Assembly: GCF_003863335.1 (NCBI RefSeq)
Contig: NZ_RRAZ01000006.1
Location: 104,331-168,330 of the forward strand
Direction of reading: 5' to 3'
DNA length: 64,000 nucleotides
Source of the DNA: Falsigemmobacter faecalis
Lineage (GTDB): Bacteria; Pseudomonadota; Alphaproteobacteria; Rhodobacterales; Rhodobacteraceae
Positions 44,346 to 52,245 of the stretch are shown here, piece by piece (positions within the stretch are counted from its first letter, which is position 1; the number at the start of each line of letters is the position of its first letter). A program made the position numbers and the translations under genes. A model generated the notes under the pieces. It made no database searches, had not been told where the DNA came from, and saw only the letters and a list, made by a program, of their open reading frames with translations.

Positions 44346-45914
44346 ATGACCGATCAACCCCGCGTAATCATTTTTGACACCACTCTGCGTGACGGCGAAC
44401 AATCGCCCGGCGCGACCATGACCCATGCTGAAAAGCTGGAAATCGCGGGCCTGCTCGATGAGATGGGCGTCGACGTGATTGAGGCCGGTTTCCCGATCGC
44501 CTCGGAGGGCGATTTCGCCGCCGTTTCCGAAATCGCAAAGCGCAGCAAAAACTCGACCATCTGCGGGCTGTCGCGCGCCAATTTCAAAGACATCGACCGC
44601 TGCTGGGAAGCGGTGCGCAGCGCCGCCAAACCGCGCATCCATACCTTTATCGGCACCTCGCCGCTGCATCGCGCGATCCCGAACCTCAATATGGACCAGA
44701 TGGCTGATCTGATCCATCAGACCGTCACCCATGCCCGCAATCTCTGCGAGGATGTGCAGTGGTCGGCAATGGATGCCACCCGCACGGAACGCGACTATCT
44801 CTGCCGCGTGGTGGAAATTGCGATCAAAGCGGGTGCGACGACCATCAATATCCCCGACACCGTGGGCTATACCTATCCCTTTGAATCGGCTGAAATCATC
44901 CGCATGCTGCTGGAAAAAGTTCCCGGCGCGGATGAGGTGATTTTCGCCACCCACTGCCACAATGACCTCGGCATGGCGACCGCCAACTCGCTGGCCGCCG
45001 TGGAGGCTGGTGCCCGCCAGATCGAATGCACCATCAACGGTCTGGGCGAGCGCGCGGGCAATACGGCGCTGGAAGAAGTCGTCATGGCGATGCGCGTGCG
45101 CAACGACATCCTGCCCTACCGCACCGGCATCGACACCACCAAAATCATGAACCTGAGCCGCCGTGTCTCGGCCGTCTCCGGCTTCCCGGTGCAGTTCAAC
45201 AAAGCCGTGGTCGGCAAAAACGCCTTCCTGCACGAATCGGGCATCCATCAGGACGGCGTGCTGAAGAACGTCGAAACCTTTGAGATCATGAAGCCCGAAG
45301 ACATCGGCCTGACCGCGAAGAACATCGCGATGGGCAAACACTCGGGCCGCGCCGCTCTGCGCTCGAAGATGAAAGACCTCGGCTTTGAGCTGGCCGACAA
45401 CCAGCTGAACGATGTCTTCGTTCGCTTCAAGGCGCTCGCGGACCGCAAGAAGGAAGTCTATGACGACGATCTGGTCGCTCTGGTCGCGGATCAGGCTGCC
45501 AATACCGAAAGCGACACCCTGAAGCTGAAGCGGCTGCGCGTGATCTCCGGCACCGAAGGCCCGCAGGAAGCCGAGATCACCCTGGTGATCGAGGGTGTTG
45601 AGAAAAGCACCGATGCCACCGGCGATGGTTCCGTCGATGCGACCTTCAACGCAATCAAAGCCCTGTGGCCCCATCAGGCCAATCTGCAGCTCTATCAGGT
45701 GGGTGCCGTCACCGAAGGCACCGACGCCCAGGCCACAGTCTCTGTGCGCCTTGAGGAAGACGGCTTCGTCTCGATGGGGCACGGCTCAGATACTGACACC
45801 ATTGTGGCTTCCGCCAAGGCCTATCTGAATGCGCTGAACCGCCTGGCAACCCGGCGCGCGAAGGGTACCCCGGGCGCAGATGTGAAGATCATCGCCTATC
45901 ACGACAAAGTCTGA
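44346..45914 (+). CDS. leuA: 2-isopropylmalate synthase
   Basis: Condenses 2-oxoisovalerate with acetyl-CoA, the committed step to leucine. The 522-residue protein has the catalytic TIM barrel with IFDTTLRDGEQSPGATM near 9-25, the metal-binding THCHNDLGMATANSLAA near 201-217 and INGLGERAGNTALEEV. HESGIHQDGVLK near 298-309 ends the barrel lid. The C-terminal regulatory domain (about 400-520), which binds leucine, is present. Regulation appears double, by leucine feedback and by the leader attenuator. The start follows AAAGGAG. A strong terminator follows. Confidence 0.96.
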   Translation: MTDQPRVIIFDTTLRDGEQSPGATMTHAEKLEIAGLLDEMGVDVIEAGFPIASEGDFAAVSEIAKRSKNSTICGLSRANFKDIDRCWEAVRSAAKPRIHTFIGTSPLHRAIPNLNMDQMADLIHQTVTHARNLCEDVQWSAMDATRTERDYLCRVVEIAIKAGATTINIPDTVGYTYPFESAEIIRMLLEKVPGADEVIFATHCHNDLGMATANSLAAVEAGARQIECTINGLGERAGNTALEEVVMAMRVRNDILPYRTGIDTTKIMNLSRRVSAVSGFPVQFNKAVVGKNAFLHESGIHQDGVLKNVETFEIMKPEDIGLTAKNIAMGKHSGRAALRSKMKDLGFELADNQLNDVFVRFKALADRKKEVYDDDLVALVADQAANTESDTLKLKRLRVISGTEGPQEAEITLVIEGVEKSTDATGDGSVDATFNAIKALWPHQANLQLYQVGAVTEGTDAQATVSVRLEEDGFVSMGHGSDTDTIVASAKAYLNALNRLATRRAKGTPGADVKIIAYHDKV

Positions 45915-45933
45915 TCTTTGCCGCAACGACATA

Positions 45934-45972
45934 AAGAGCCGCGGCCGGTAACCGGGCGCGGCTCTTGTTTTT
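45934..45972 (+). terminator. Rho-independent terminator of leuA
   Basis: AAGAGCCGCG and CGCGGCTCTT with an inner CCGG/CCGG fold, followed by GTTTTT. It starts 20 bp after the leuA stop. Confidence 0.88.
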
Positions 45973-45975
45973 GGC

Positions 45976-46527
45976 TTTTCTCAGAACAAAGCCTTCAGCC
46001 AGCCAAATGCATCGCGGTTCGAACGCCACTGCGGCCGCGATAGCCGCGATCGACACCGACAGTTCGGGGCGCTGGTCGGTGAGGATTTCGCCCTGCTTCA
46101 GCGCCCGCAAAGCCTATGACCGTCATAGGGTTACCGACAAAGCGGCGCATGCGGGGCACAAGGCCCTCATCGAGGCTGGTGGCAATGCTGAGTTTACAGC
46201 CGAACCCCTAGCGCACCCGTGCCTTGCCCTTTGCGATGCAGTCCACTTCGGGGCGTGCAGAGCATAGATCCTGCCATCGCCCCTGGGATCAGCGCCAGCC
46301 TGGCGGAGGTCGCCTAGGGGGAGATCCGGCAGAAGACGGCGTGCTGCAGATAAAGCACCCCGGCCACCAGCCGCGGTGGGGCGGAAAGAAGCCGGAGTAT
46401 TCCCGCTCAAACACCTCCCGGTCGATCATGGCGGTCAGTTTCACCAGCTCATGCCGTGGATCGACTATATCGACCAGGCGGGGCGAAGAAGGTCATCCTG
46501 TTCTTCAGCGCGAGGACCATGCTTCAT
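45976..46527 (-). pseudogene. IS5-like transposase remnant, copy 1
   Basis: The reading starts MKHGPRAEEQDD and has stops and frameshifts throughout. The N-terminal part runs to about 46330 (with recognisable FFPPHRG). It is then joined to a C-terminal part with IYALHAP, a frame-shifted GNPYDGH and DRGYRG, the last being a DDE-domain signature of IS5-family transposases. Roughly the middle half of the protein is missing, so this copy has both an internal deletion and point decay. The N-terminus matches copy 2 at 57969 almost base for base. Confidence 0.75.
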
Positions 46528-46542
46528 GGTCGGAGCCGAACC

Positions 46543-46578
46543 TGCAGGGTTTCGAAAGAAAATATTCGAAACCCTGCA
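46543..46578. repeat. 14-bp perfect inverted repeat inside IS copy 1
   Basis: TGCAGGGTTTCGAA (46543-46556) and TTCGAAACCCTGCA (46565-46578) flank an 8-bp AT-rich loop. Copy 2 lacks this block, having only a single GCAGGG before its transposase start. Confidence 0.8.
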
Positions 46579-46688
46579 ATGAAATACGTGAAAAATCACG
46601 CAGATTTAACACAAAAACAAGCGTTTACGGATTATTCAAGGCTAGGATTTAAGAGAAACCAAAGTCCGCGAAGCCTCGTCTTTTGCTG

Positions 46689-47645
46689 TCAGACCGGTGT
46701 GGAGAGCGGGCGGTCGGCGGCGAAATCGGCGATATTTTGCAGCGCAAGGCGGCCCATGTCTTCGCGCACTTCGAGAACCGAGGTGCCGAGATGCGGCAGG
46801 AGCGTCACATTGTCGAGGGCGCGGAGGGCGTCAGGGATGGCGGGCTCAAACTCATAGACGTCGAGGCCCGCGCCGGCGATGCAGCGCGCCTGCAGCGCCT
46901 TGATGAGGGCGCTTTCGTCGATGATATCGCCGCGGGCGATATTGATGAGGATGCCCTGTGGCGGCATGGCGGCAAGGGCTGTCTCATCGATCAGATGGCG
47001 GGTGGCGGGGCTGGCGGGGACGGCGATCACGACGAAGTCAGAGCGCATCGCCTCTCTCAGGGTGCCAAGCTGCGTGGCGGGCAGGCCGGGATCGGGGACC
47101 GCAGAGCGGTTGAAGAAGCGCACCTCCATGCCAAAGCCGTAATGCGCGCGTTTGGCGATGGCTTTGCCGATGCGGCCCATGCCGATGATGCTGAGGGTTT
47201 TGCCGCTGACATGCTGGCCGAGCATCTGGGTGGGCTGCCAGCCGGTCCAGGTGCCGGAGCGGGCGAGGCGCTCGCCTTCGGCCGCGCGGCGGGCGGTCAT
47301 CAGCAGAAGCGTCATACCGATGTCGGCGGTGGCATCGGTGACGGCGCCGGGGGTATTGGTGACCGCGATCCCGGCGGCTTTGGCGGCCTGCGTCGCGATA
47401 TGGTTATAGCCGACGCCGAAATTGGCGATCAGGCGGCAGCGGGGGCTTTGACCTGCGGCTTTGATGGCGGCGGCGGAGAAGCTGTCGCCCAGGGTGCAGA
47501 GGATGGCGTCATAGCTTTGCAGCGCGGCGCTGACCTCTGCTTCGGTCATCGGCGTGGTTTCGCGGCGCAGGGTGACATCGTAAAGGCTGCGGGCCTCAGC
47601 CTCGATACGCTCGGGCAGGGTTCGACTGATCAGGAGCTTCAGCAT
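46689..47645 (-). CDS. D-2-hydroxyacid dehydrogenase (glyoxylate/hydroxypyruvate reductase-like)
   Basis: An NAD(P)H-dependent reductase of 318 residues. The Rossmann loop is IIGMGRIGKAIAKRA near 152-166. The catalytic triad is visible as Arg in INIARGDIID near 230-239, Glu in YEFEPAIP near 259 and His in LLPHLGTS near 281-288. ANFGVGYNHI near 74 is the substrate loop. This pattern fits the GyaR/GhrB-like branch; SerA-type regulatory domains are absent. It overlaps csaA as TGATG and is last in the proC-csaA unit. Confidence 0.9.
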   Translation of the reverse strand: MLKLLISRTLPERIEAEARSLYDVTLRRETTPMTEAEVSAALQSYDAILCTLGDSFSAAAIKAAGQSPRCRLIANFGVGYNHIATQAAKAAGIAVTNTPGAVTDATADIGMTLLLMTARRAAEGERLARSGTWTGWQPTQMLGQHVSGKTLSIIGMGRIGKAIAKRAHYGFGMEVRFFNRSAVPDPGLPATQLGTLREAMRSDFVVIAVPASPATRHLIDETALAAMPPQGILINIARGDIIDESALIKALQARCIAGAGLDVYEFEPAIPDALRALDNVTLLPHLGTSVLEVREDMGRLALQNIADFAADRPLSTPV

Positions 47646-47980
47646 CAGAAGAGTTTCACTCCGTCCGGGACCGGCATGTCGGGTTGCACGAGGATCACAT
47701 CGCCCTGGGCGTCGGGCAGGCCGAGGACCAGAACCTCGGAGAGGAATTTGCCGATCTGTCGCGGAGGGAAGTTGACGACGGCCAGCACCTGGCGGCCGAT
47801 CAGGCTCTCAGTGGTGTAATGCGCCGTCAGCTGCGCGGAGGAGCGTTTGACGCCGATCCCGGGGCCGAAATCGACCTGCAGTTTGATCGCGGGTTTGCGG
47901 GCTTCCGGATAGGGTTCGGCCGCGATGATGCGGCCGGAGCGGATGTCGACCTTCTCAAATTCCTCCCATGAGATGGTCAT
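47645..47980 (-). CDS. csaA: CsaA-type tRNA-binding domain protein
   Basis: A 111-residue dimeric OB-fold protein of the EMAP/Trbp111 type. It shows VDIRSGRII near 11-19, KLQVDFGPGIGVKRSSAQL near 33-51 and the VVNFPPRQIGKFLSEVLVLG core near 68-87. In Bacillus CsaA has chaperone-like activity for exported proteins; in most bacteria the role is uncertain. It is translationally linked on both sides: its ATG overlaps the proC stop by 4 bp and its stop overlaps the next start. Confidence 0.92.
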   Translation of the reverse strand: MTISWEEFEKVDIRSGRIIAAEPYPEARKPAIKLQVDFGPGIGVKRSSAQLTAHYTTESLIGRQVLAVVNFPPRQIGKFLSEVLVLGLPDAQGDVILVQPDMPVPDGVKLF

Positions 47981-48789
47981 TTTCCGAGGGCCCTTCCGCG
48001 GTCGGCCGCGGCTTTGACGGCGCGTTTGAGAAGCGGCGGGAAGCCGGTCCCGGGCTCCATCAGCACCTCAAGGGCGGCGGCGGTGGTGCCGCCGGGGGAG
48101 GTGACATTGATGCGCAGTTGCGCAGCACTTTCAGGGGCCTGGCGGGCCAGCTCTCCCGCGCCGATGATGGTGGCGCGGGCAAGCTGCATGGCCATTTCCG
48201 GCGGCAGCCCCTCAGCCTCACCTGCGGCGGCCAGCGCCTCGATCAGGTGAAAGACATAGGCCGGGCCGGAGCCCGAGACGGCGGTGACCGCATCGATCTG
48301 GGCCTCGGTCTCAAGGCGGACGACCTGACCCACAGCACTGAGAAGCGCCTCTGCGGTGTCGACATGGGCGGCTGTGGCATGGGCATTGCCGATGATGGCG
48401 GTGATGCCACGGCCCACCGCAGCAGGCGTATTGGGCATCGAGCGCACGATGGGGGTGGCGCCGCCCAGCACGGCCTCATAGGCGGCGATGGTGGTGCCTG
48501 CGGCCACGGAGACAAAGAGCGTGCGCCCGCCGCCATAGCTTTGCAGTTGCGGCAGTGCCGCGCCCATCATCTGCGGCTTGACCGCCACCAGGACCACGGC
48601 GGGATCGGCAGGCAGAGGCGCGTTGATCTGCACGCCCTGGGCCTTCAGCCAGTCAGAGGGATGGGGATCGACGGCGTAGACAGCATCCGGGGCAAGGCCC
48701 CGGGCCAGCCAGCCCTGCAGCAGGGCCGAGCCCATTTTACCCGCGCCAAGCAGCACGAGGCCGCGTTGCGAAATCTCTGAGAAATCCAT
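47977..48789 (-). CDS. proC: Pyrroline-5-carboxylate reductase
   Basis: Reduces 1-pyrroline-5-carboxylate to proline with NAD(P)H. The 270 residues show the N-terminal dinucleotide loop LVLLGAGKMGSALLQGW near 11-27, VRSMPNTPAAVGRG near 115-128 and the ProC signature SGSGPAYVFHLIEALAAAGEAEGLP near 155-179. NVTSPGGTTAAALEVL near 227-242 is also typical. The start follows GAGGGG; an ATG seven codons upstream is less likely. It lies 60 bp downstream of the YbjN gene and overlaps csaA. Confidence 0.95.
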   Translation of the reverse strand: MDFSEISQRGLVLLGAGKMGSALLQGWLARGLAPDAVYAVDPHPSDWLKAQGVQINAPLPADPAVVLVAVKPQMMGAALPQLQSYGGGRTLFVSVAAGTTIAAYEAVLGGATPIVRSMPNTPAAVGRGITAIIGNAHATAAHVDTAEALLSAVGQVVRLETEAQIDAVTAVSGSGPAYVFHLIEALAAAGEAEGLPPEMAMQLARATIIGAGELARQAPESAAQLRINVTSPGGTTAAALEVLMEPGTGFPPLLKRAVKAAADRGRALGK

Positions 48790-48849
48790 CTCTTGCCCCT
48801 CTGGTCGCACGGGCTCAGCCTAAGCGCGCGACCGGCGAGGGGCAAGGGC

Positions 48850-49353
48850 TCAGGCGCGGCCCCAGGCGTCGGCCATGGCGATCTTCAGCGCGTCATCGGG
48901 CGACTGACCGCCCCAGGAGACAAGCTGGAAGGCCGGGTAGAAACGCTCTGCCGCACCCACCGCCGAGCGGATCATACGGTCAAGCTGATCCATGCTGGCA
49001 CCATGGCCGGGGCTGAGGATCAGCCCATACCGCCAGACCATCATCTTCTGGTCCGACCACCAGTTGAACGAGCCCGTCCAGCAGTCATCATTCACGCGGT
49101 TGAGCATGTTGAGGAGTTCCGCCTCGCGGCCCTCAGGAGGCTCCATCTCGAAGGTGCACAGAAGGCGCAGCGTCTCATCGCGCTCTGACCAGGCCAGGGT
49201 CAGCGCATAGCTGCGCCACTGCCCGTCCACCGTCATGGCGATCTGATCATCCGTCACCCGGTCGAAATCCCAGGCGTGATGCGCGGCCAGCGACTCAACC
49301 ATGTCGATCGGGTGCAGGTCATCGTGGAAGTCGAAGTCTTCGGCAATCGCCAC
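48850..49353 (-). CDS. YbjN domain-containing protein
   Basis: A 167-residue soluble protein with the YbjN (type III secretion chaperone-like) fold. The pattern LHPIDMVESLAAHHAWDFDRVTDDQIAMTV, then LRLLCTFEMEPP and LLNMLNRVNDDCWTGSFNWW, is typical of the alphaproteobacterial members. YbjN in enterobacteria affects motility and stress, but the molecular role is unknown. The start is a GTG after AAGGA. It probably leads the proC-csaA-dehydrogenase transcript. Confidence 0.88.
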   Translation of the reverse strand: MAIAEDFDFHDDLHPIDMVESLAAHHAWDFDRVTDDQIAMTVDGQWRSYALTLAWSERDETLRLLCTFEMEPPEGREAELLNMLNRVNDDCWTGSFNWWSDQKMMVWRYGLILSPGHGASMDQLDRMIRSAVGAAERFYPAFQLVSWGGQSPDDALKIAMADAWGRA

Positions 49354-49689
49354 GGGAGGTCCTTCCCCTGAAAAGAATCGCGCCGACCACCCATACTACC
49401 AGGCTCTCAGCCGCCGCGATCCGCAACATCATGTGGGATATTACTAGATATGGTGGCAGTCGGTGGAAACCCTGTAAAGCAAAACATCGGGGGACAGTTT
49501 CCAGAATTCTGTGGACAAGACTTCGGATAACCCCGGGAGTGAAAAAAAGCGGTCCCAGCCCGCGAAAACCCGCCGAAATGGCGCGAATCCGGGGCCGGAA
49601 CCGCTTGTACCGCGTCCGGTGAGGGGGGCAGAGTCGAAGGTGAGAACTGTCCCCAGGAAAGTGAGCCCCTGGGGAAAACGGGGATAACT
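49354..49689. other. Gene-free region with DnaA-box-like 9-mers and a long-range inverted repeat
   Basis: A 336-bp gap between the YbjN and OmpA-family genes. It contains TGTGGACAA at 49510 (one mismatch to a DnaA box), weaker matches at 49522 and 49679, the palindrome CAGAATTCTG, three GANTC sites, and GGGGACAGTT (49490-49499) inverted as AACTGTCCCC (49645-49654). No ORF with coding character was seen. Confidence 0.4.
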
Positions 49690-51141
49690 TTACGGCGCGG
49701 GCAGCAGCCAGATCTCAACACGCCGGTTCAGGGCGCGGCCCTCGGGGCTGTCGTCGCAGGCGATGGGCAGAGCTTCGCCCAAGCCCGCCTCAGCGGTTTC
49801 GGGGCGCGGGCGACCCTCGGGCAGGCCCGCTTCAAAGAGGCGGCGCTGTGCTGCGGCCATGGCGGCGGAGGCTTTGCGATTGGCCGGGCCCTTGCCCGCC
49901 GAGGGGGTGAAGCCCGCGAAGAGAAGGCTGTGGCCCCGGAAGGCTCCGGCATCGCTGAGCGCGATCAGCGCCTCCATGGCGGCGCGGCCATCGCTGTCGG
50001 GGGCGCCGCTGCTGTCATAGCGGATGGTCAGCGGAAGACGGCGACCGGGGGACAACAGCTCCACCGCCTCCTGCAGATCCTGAAGGCTGACATCGGGGTT
50101 GCGCACGCGCAGCGCATTACTGAGCCGGGTGCCCTGGCCTGTCAGGGGCAGCGCTTCAGCCATCGGGGCCCCGGTCACGACGCGGCTGGTCGCGAAATCT
50201 GCGAAGCGGCGCGCCTCAGCGGGCAGACGGCGGCCCGCGCCCTGCCAGAGCAGCGTGACCGCGAGGGGGTGCTCTCCGGCGGCCAGGGCGAAGGGCGAGG
50301 CATCGCGGATCAGCCCGCAACTGTCGGCCACCGCGCGCTCGACCAGCCCCTCAGGCAGGGGGGCGGGCAGCAGGGCCAGACCCCAGGGATCCCGCTTCAG
50401 CGCCGCAACCACCGCCGCCGTATCCGCGGAGGTTTGCGGGGCAAAGCGGGTAGGACCAAAGCGGTCGAGGGCCGCGAGATCGGCAAAGCGGCCCGCGCTG
50501 TGCCAGACCAGGGGGTGCCCGCTGCCGGTCAGGGCGCTCCAGTTGCCGTCCGTGCTGCGGGCTTTGCGCAGCGCCTCGCGGGTCAGAATGCCCTGGGGCG
50601 CATCGGGGGCCGAGGCCAGCACCAGCGGCAGGCGGGCAACCGGGCGACCCGTGGCGCGCCCGCCGCCCGCAGGCGGCAGCACCAGGGCGGCATCGGCCTC
50701 TCCCGCGGCCAGAGCCGCTGTGAGATCAGTCGCGGGCGCAAGGCGGCGCAGATGCAGCCGCGCTGTGCCGTCCGGGCCTGCCAGGGTGTGACGGGGACCG
50801 GCAGAGCTGAGCGTCAGCCCCTCCTGCTCGCCCCAGGCTGTGAGGAGCGGCAGGAGCAGGTGATCGCCAAGGGTCTCATCCGCCATCACGCGCAGCTCGG
50901 GGGCAAAGCTTTGTAGTTCCGGGCAGCCAGGTCCCTCGCAGTCTACGGCGGCGGCCTCCAGCGTCAGGCGGCCCCAGCGGCTGTCAAGGCGGTAGGTCTC
51001 ACCATCAAAAGAGACCAGCGTGCCGGAGACCTCCATCGGGCCGGAGCGGGCGCGGAGCGTCACATCGTCAGCAAGGGCAGGACCCGGAGCGGATACGAAA
51101 AACGCGGCGGAAATTACCGCCGCGCGAAACAGGGAAGCCAT
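49690..51141 (-). CDS. Secreted protein with substrate-binding-like domain and C-terminal OmpA domain
   Basis: A 483-residue protein with a signal peptide (MASLFRAAVISAAFFVSAPGPALAD). Residues about 80-320 resemble a PstS-type phosphate-binding domain of the kind fused to OmpA domains (VMADETLGDHLLLPLL, then DADALVLPP-like and WGLALLPAP segments). The C-terminal OmpA-like domain (about 370-483) includes ALIALSDAGAFRGHSLLFAGFTPS, a cysteine-containing loop and RALNRRVEIWLLP, the peptidoglycan-binding motif. It probably anchors to the wall in the periplasm. The ligand is unknown. It is 20 bp after the next gene upstream. Confidence 0.78.
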   Translation of the reverse strand: MASLFRAAVISAAFFVSAPGPALADDVTLRARSGPMEVSGTLVSFDGETYRLDSRWGRLTLEAAAVDCEGPGCPELQSFAPELRVMADETLGDHLLLPLLTAWGEQEGLTLSSAGPRHTLAGPDGTARLHLRRLAPATDLTAALAAGEADAALVLPPAGGGRATGRPVARLPLVLASAPDAPQGILTREALRKARSTDGNWSALTGSGHPLVWHSAGRFADLAALDRFGPTRFAPQTSADTAAVVAALKRDPWGLALLPAPLPEGLVERAVADSCGLIRDASPFALAAGEHPLAVTLLWQGAGRRLPAEARRFADFATSRVVTGAPMAEALPLTGQGTRLSNALRVRNPDVSLQDLQEAVELLSPGRRLPLTIRYDSSGAPDSDGRAAMEALIALSDAGAFRGHSLLFAGFTPSAGKGPANRKASAAMAAAQRRLFEAGLPEGRPRPETAEAGLGEALPIACDDSPEGRALNRRVEIWLLPAP

Positions 51142-51161
51142 AAGATATCCAGCACGCCGGG

Positions 51162-52115
51162 TCAGTTGGCGGCAAGTTTCTCCGGGCTGACGGGATTTGG
51201 CAAGACCAGGAATTCCCCGGTCGCGGTGCAGTCCGGCATCGAGATCGACAGCTCGCGCACCAGAAGCTTGCCGCCGCTGAATTGCAGGGTTTCGGCGGGC
51301 ATCTCACGGCCACAGCTTTGCGGCGTGACGGCGGCCTCCAGCGAAAAGGCAATCGCGCTGTCGGCGGCGGCCTGCCCTTTGGGCCAGGTGTAAACCTCTG
51401 CCATCAGCGGACGCTCGGCTGAGGGATCGCCCAGCACCGAGATGAAATGCCCCTCTTCCGAGCCACGACCGGGGTTGATCGCGGAAAGATGCCAGACGCT
51501 GTCGTAATCCGCACCCGGCGTCAGGGCGTGCAGCGAGAAGGCATCGCCCTCCATCCATTGCACGGCAAAGCGGTCGAAATCATCCAGGCCTTCGATCTCA
51601 ACGGATTGCGAAATCGAGGTGCCGTCGGCAAAGTCCATCCGCACCTCTGCCGGGGCGGTAAAGGCCGGGACAGAGGCGATCAGCGTGCCCGCCTGCGAGG
51701 TTTGGCCGGTGATGACCAGACCGCCGTGGCGGATCACCACGCGCTCATTCGGGCGGCAGGGGGCCAGCAGCCCCAGATCCAGCATCGCACCGGCCTGAGG
51801 GATCAGCGCCATATCTTCGCGGCAGTCGGCGATGACAGGGCTGTCCGCGAGAGGCGCGTCGAGACTGCTGTCTGCTGTCTGCTCTATGATGACCGGAGCA
51901 GAGGTGACCACCGCAGCCGGGGCGGCGGGTTCAGCGCGGGCGGGTTCAACGCGGGCGGCGGCTGCGGGGGCCGGGTCTGCGGCGGGGACAGCCGCGGCCG
52001 CCATCTGCACAGGGGCGGCGGGCCCGCCTTTATCACCTGCCATCTGCAGCGCGACGAAGGACACCGCCGTTACGGTGACAATGGCCCCTACGCGGATCAT
52101 CTGTTGCTTCGTCAT
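51162..52115 (-). CDS. Hypothetical membrane-anchored secreted protein
   Basis: I do not recognise this 317-residue protein. An N-terminal hydrophobic segment (about 6-25, MIRVGAIVTVTAVSFVALQM) is followed by a long Ala/Pro-rich linker (about 30-95). A beta-rich domain follows with paired cysteines (IADCREDMALIP, LAPCRPNERVVIRHGG, SCGREMPA, MPDCTATGE), likely disulfide-bonded in the periplasm. The start has GGAGAGG upstream. It lies between secA and the OmpA-domain gene on the same strand and is probably co-transcribed with the latter. Confidence 0.7.
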   Translation of the reverse strand: MTKQQMIRVGAIVTVTAVSFVALQMAGDKGGPAAPVQMAAAAVPAADPAPAAAARVEPARAEPAAPAAVVTSAPVIIEQTADSSLDAPLADSPVIADCREDMALIPQAGAMLDLGLLAPCRPNERVVIRHGGLVITGQTSQAGTLIASVPAFTAPAEVRMDFADGTSISQSVEIEGLDDFDRFAVQWMEGDAFSLHALTPGADYDSVWHLSAINPGRGSEEGHFISVLGDPSAERPLMAEVYTWPKGQAAADSAIAFSLEAAVTPQSCGREMPAETLQFSGGKLLVRELSISMPDCTATGEFLVLPNPVSPEKLAAN

Positions 52116-52245
52116 GGCCCGACCTCTCCCGCTCCCTTTACGATCTCTCAACCTTCTGAGCCGCGAAAGCGGCAAGACAATGGCGGGCCGGGGGAAAGAT
52201 TCCGCCCGGCCCGCCTGAAAGCTTCACAATGCCGCCGCAGTTGTC

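Larger units (their letters stand above)
45976..46640 (-). mobile_element. Decayed IS5-like insertion sequence, copy 1
   Basis: This fills most of the gap between leuA and the next gene. On the minus strand its left end (from about 46640) aligns with copy 2 at 57892, sharing AATCCGTAA, GATTTTTC and ATTTCATTGCAGGG blocks and then the transposase start. The right boundary near 45976 is uncertain. The remaining 46641-46688 shows nothing else. Confidence 0.72.
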
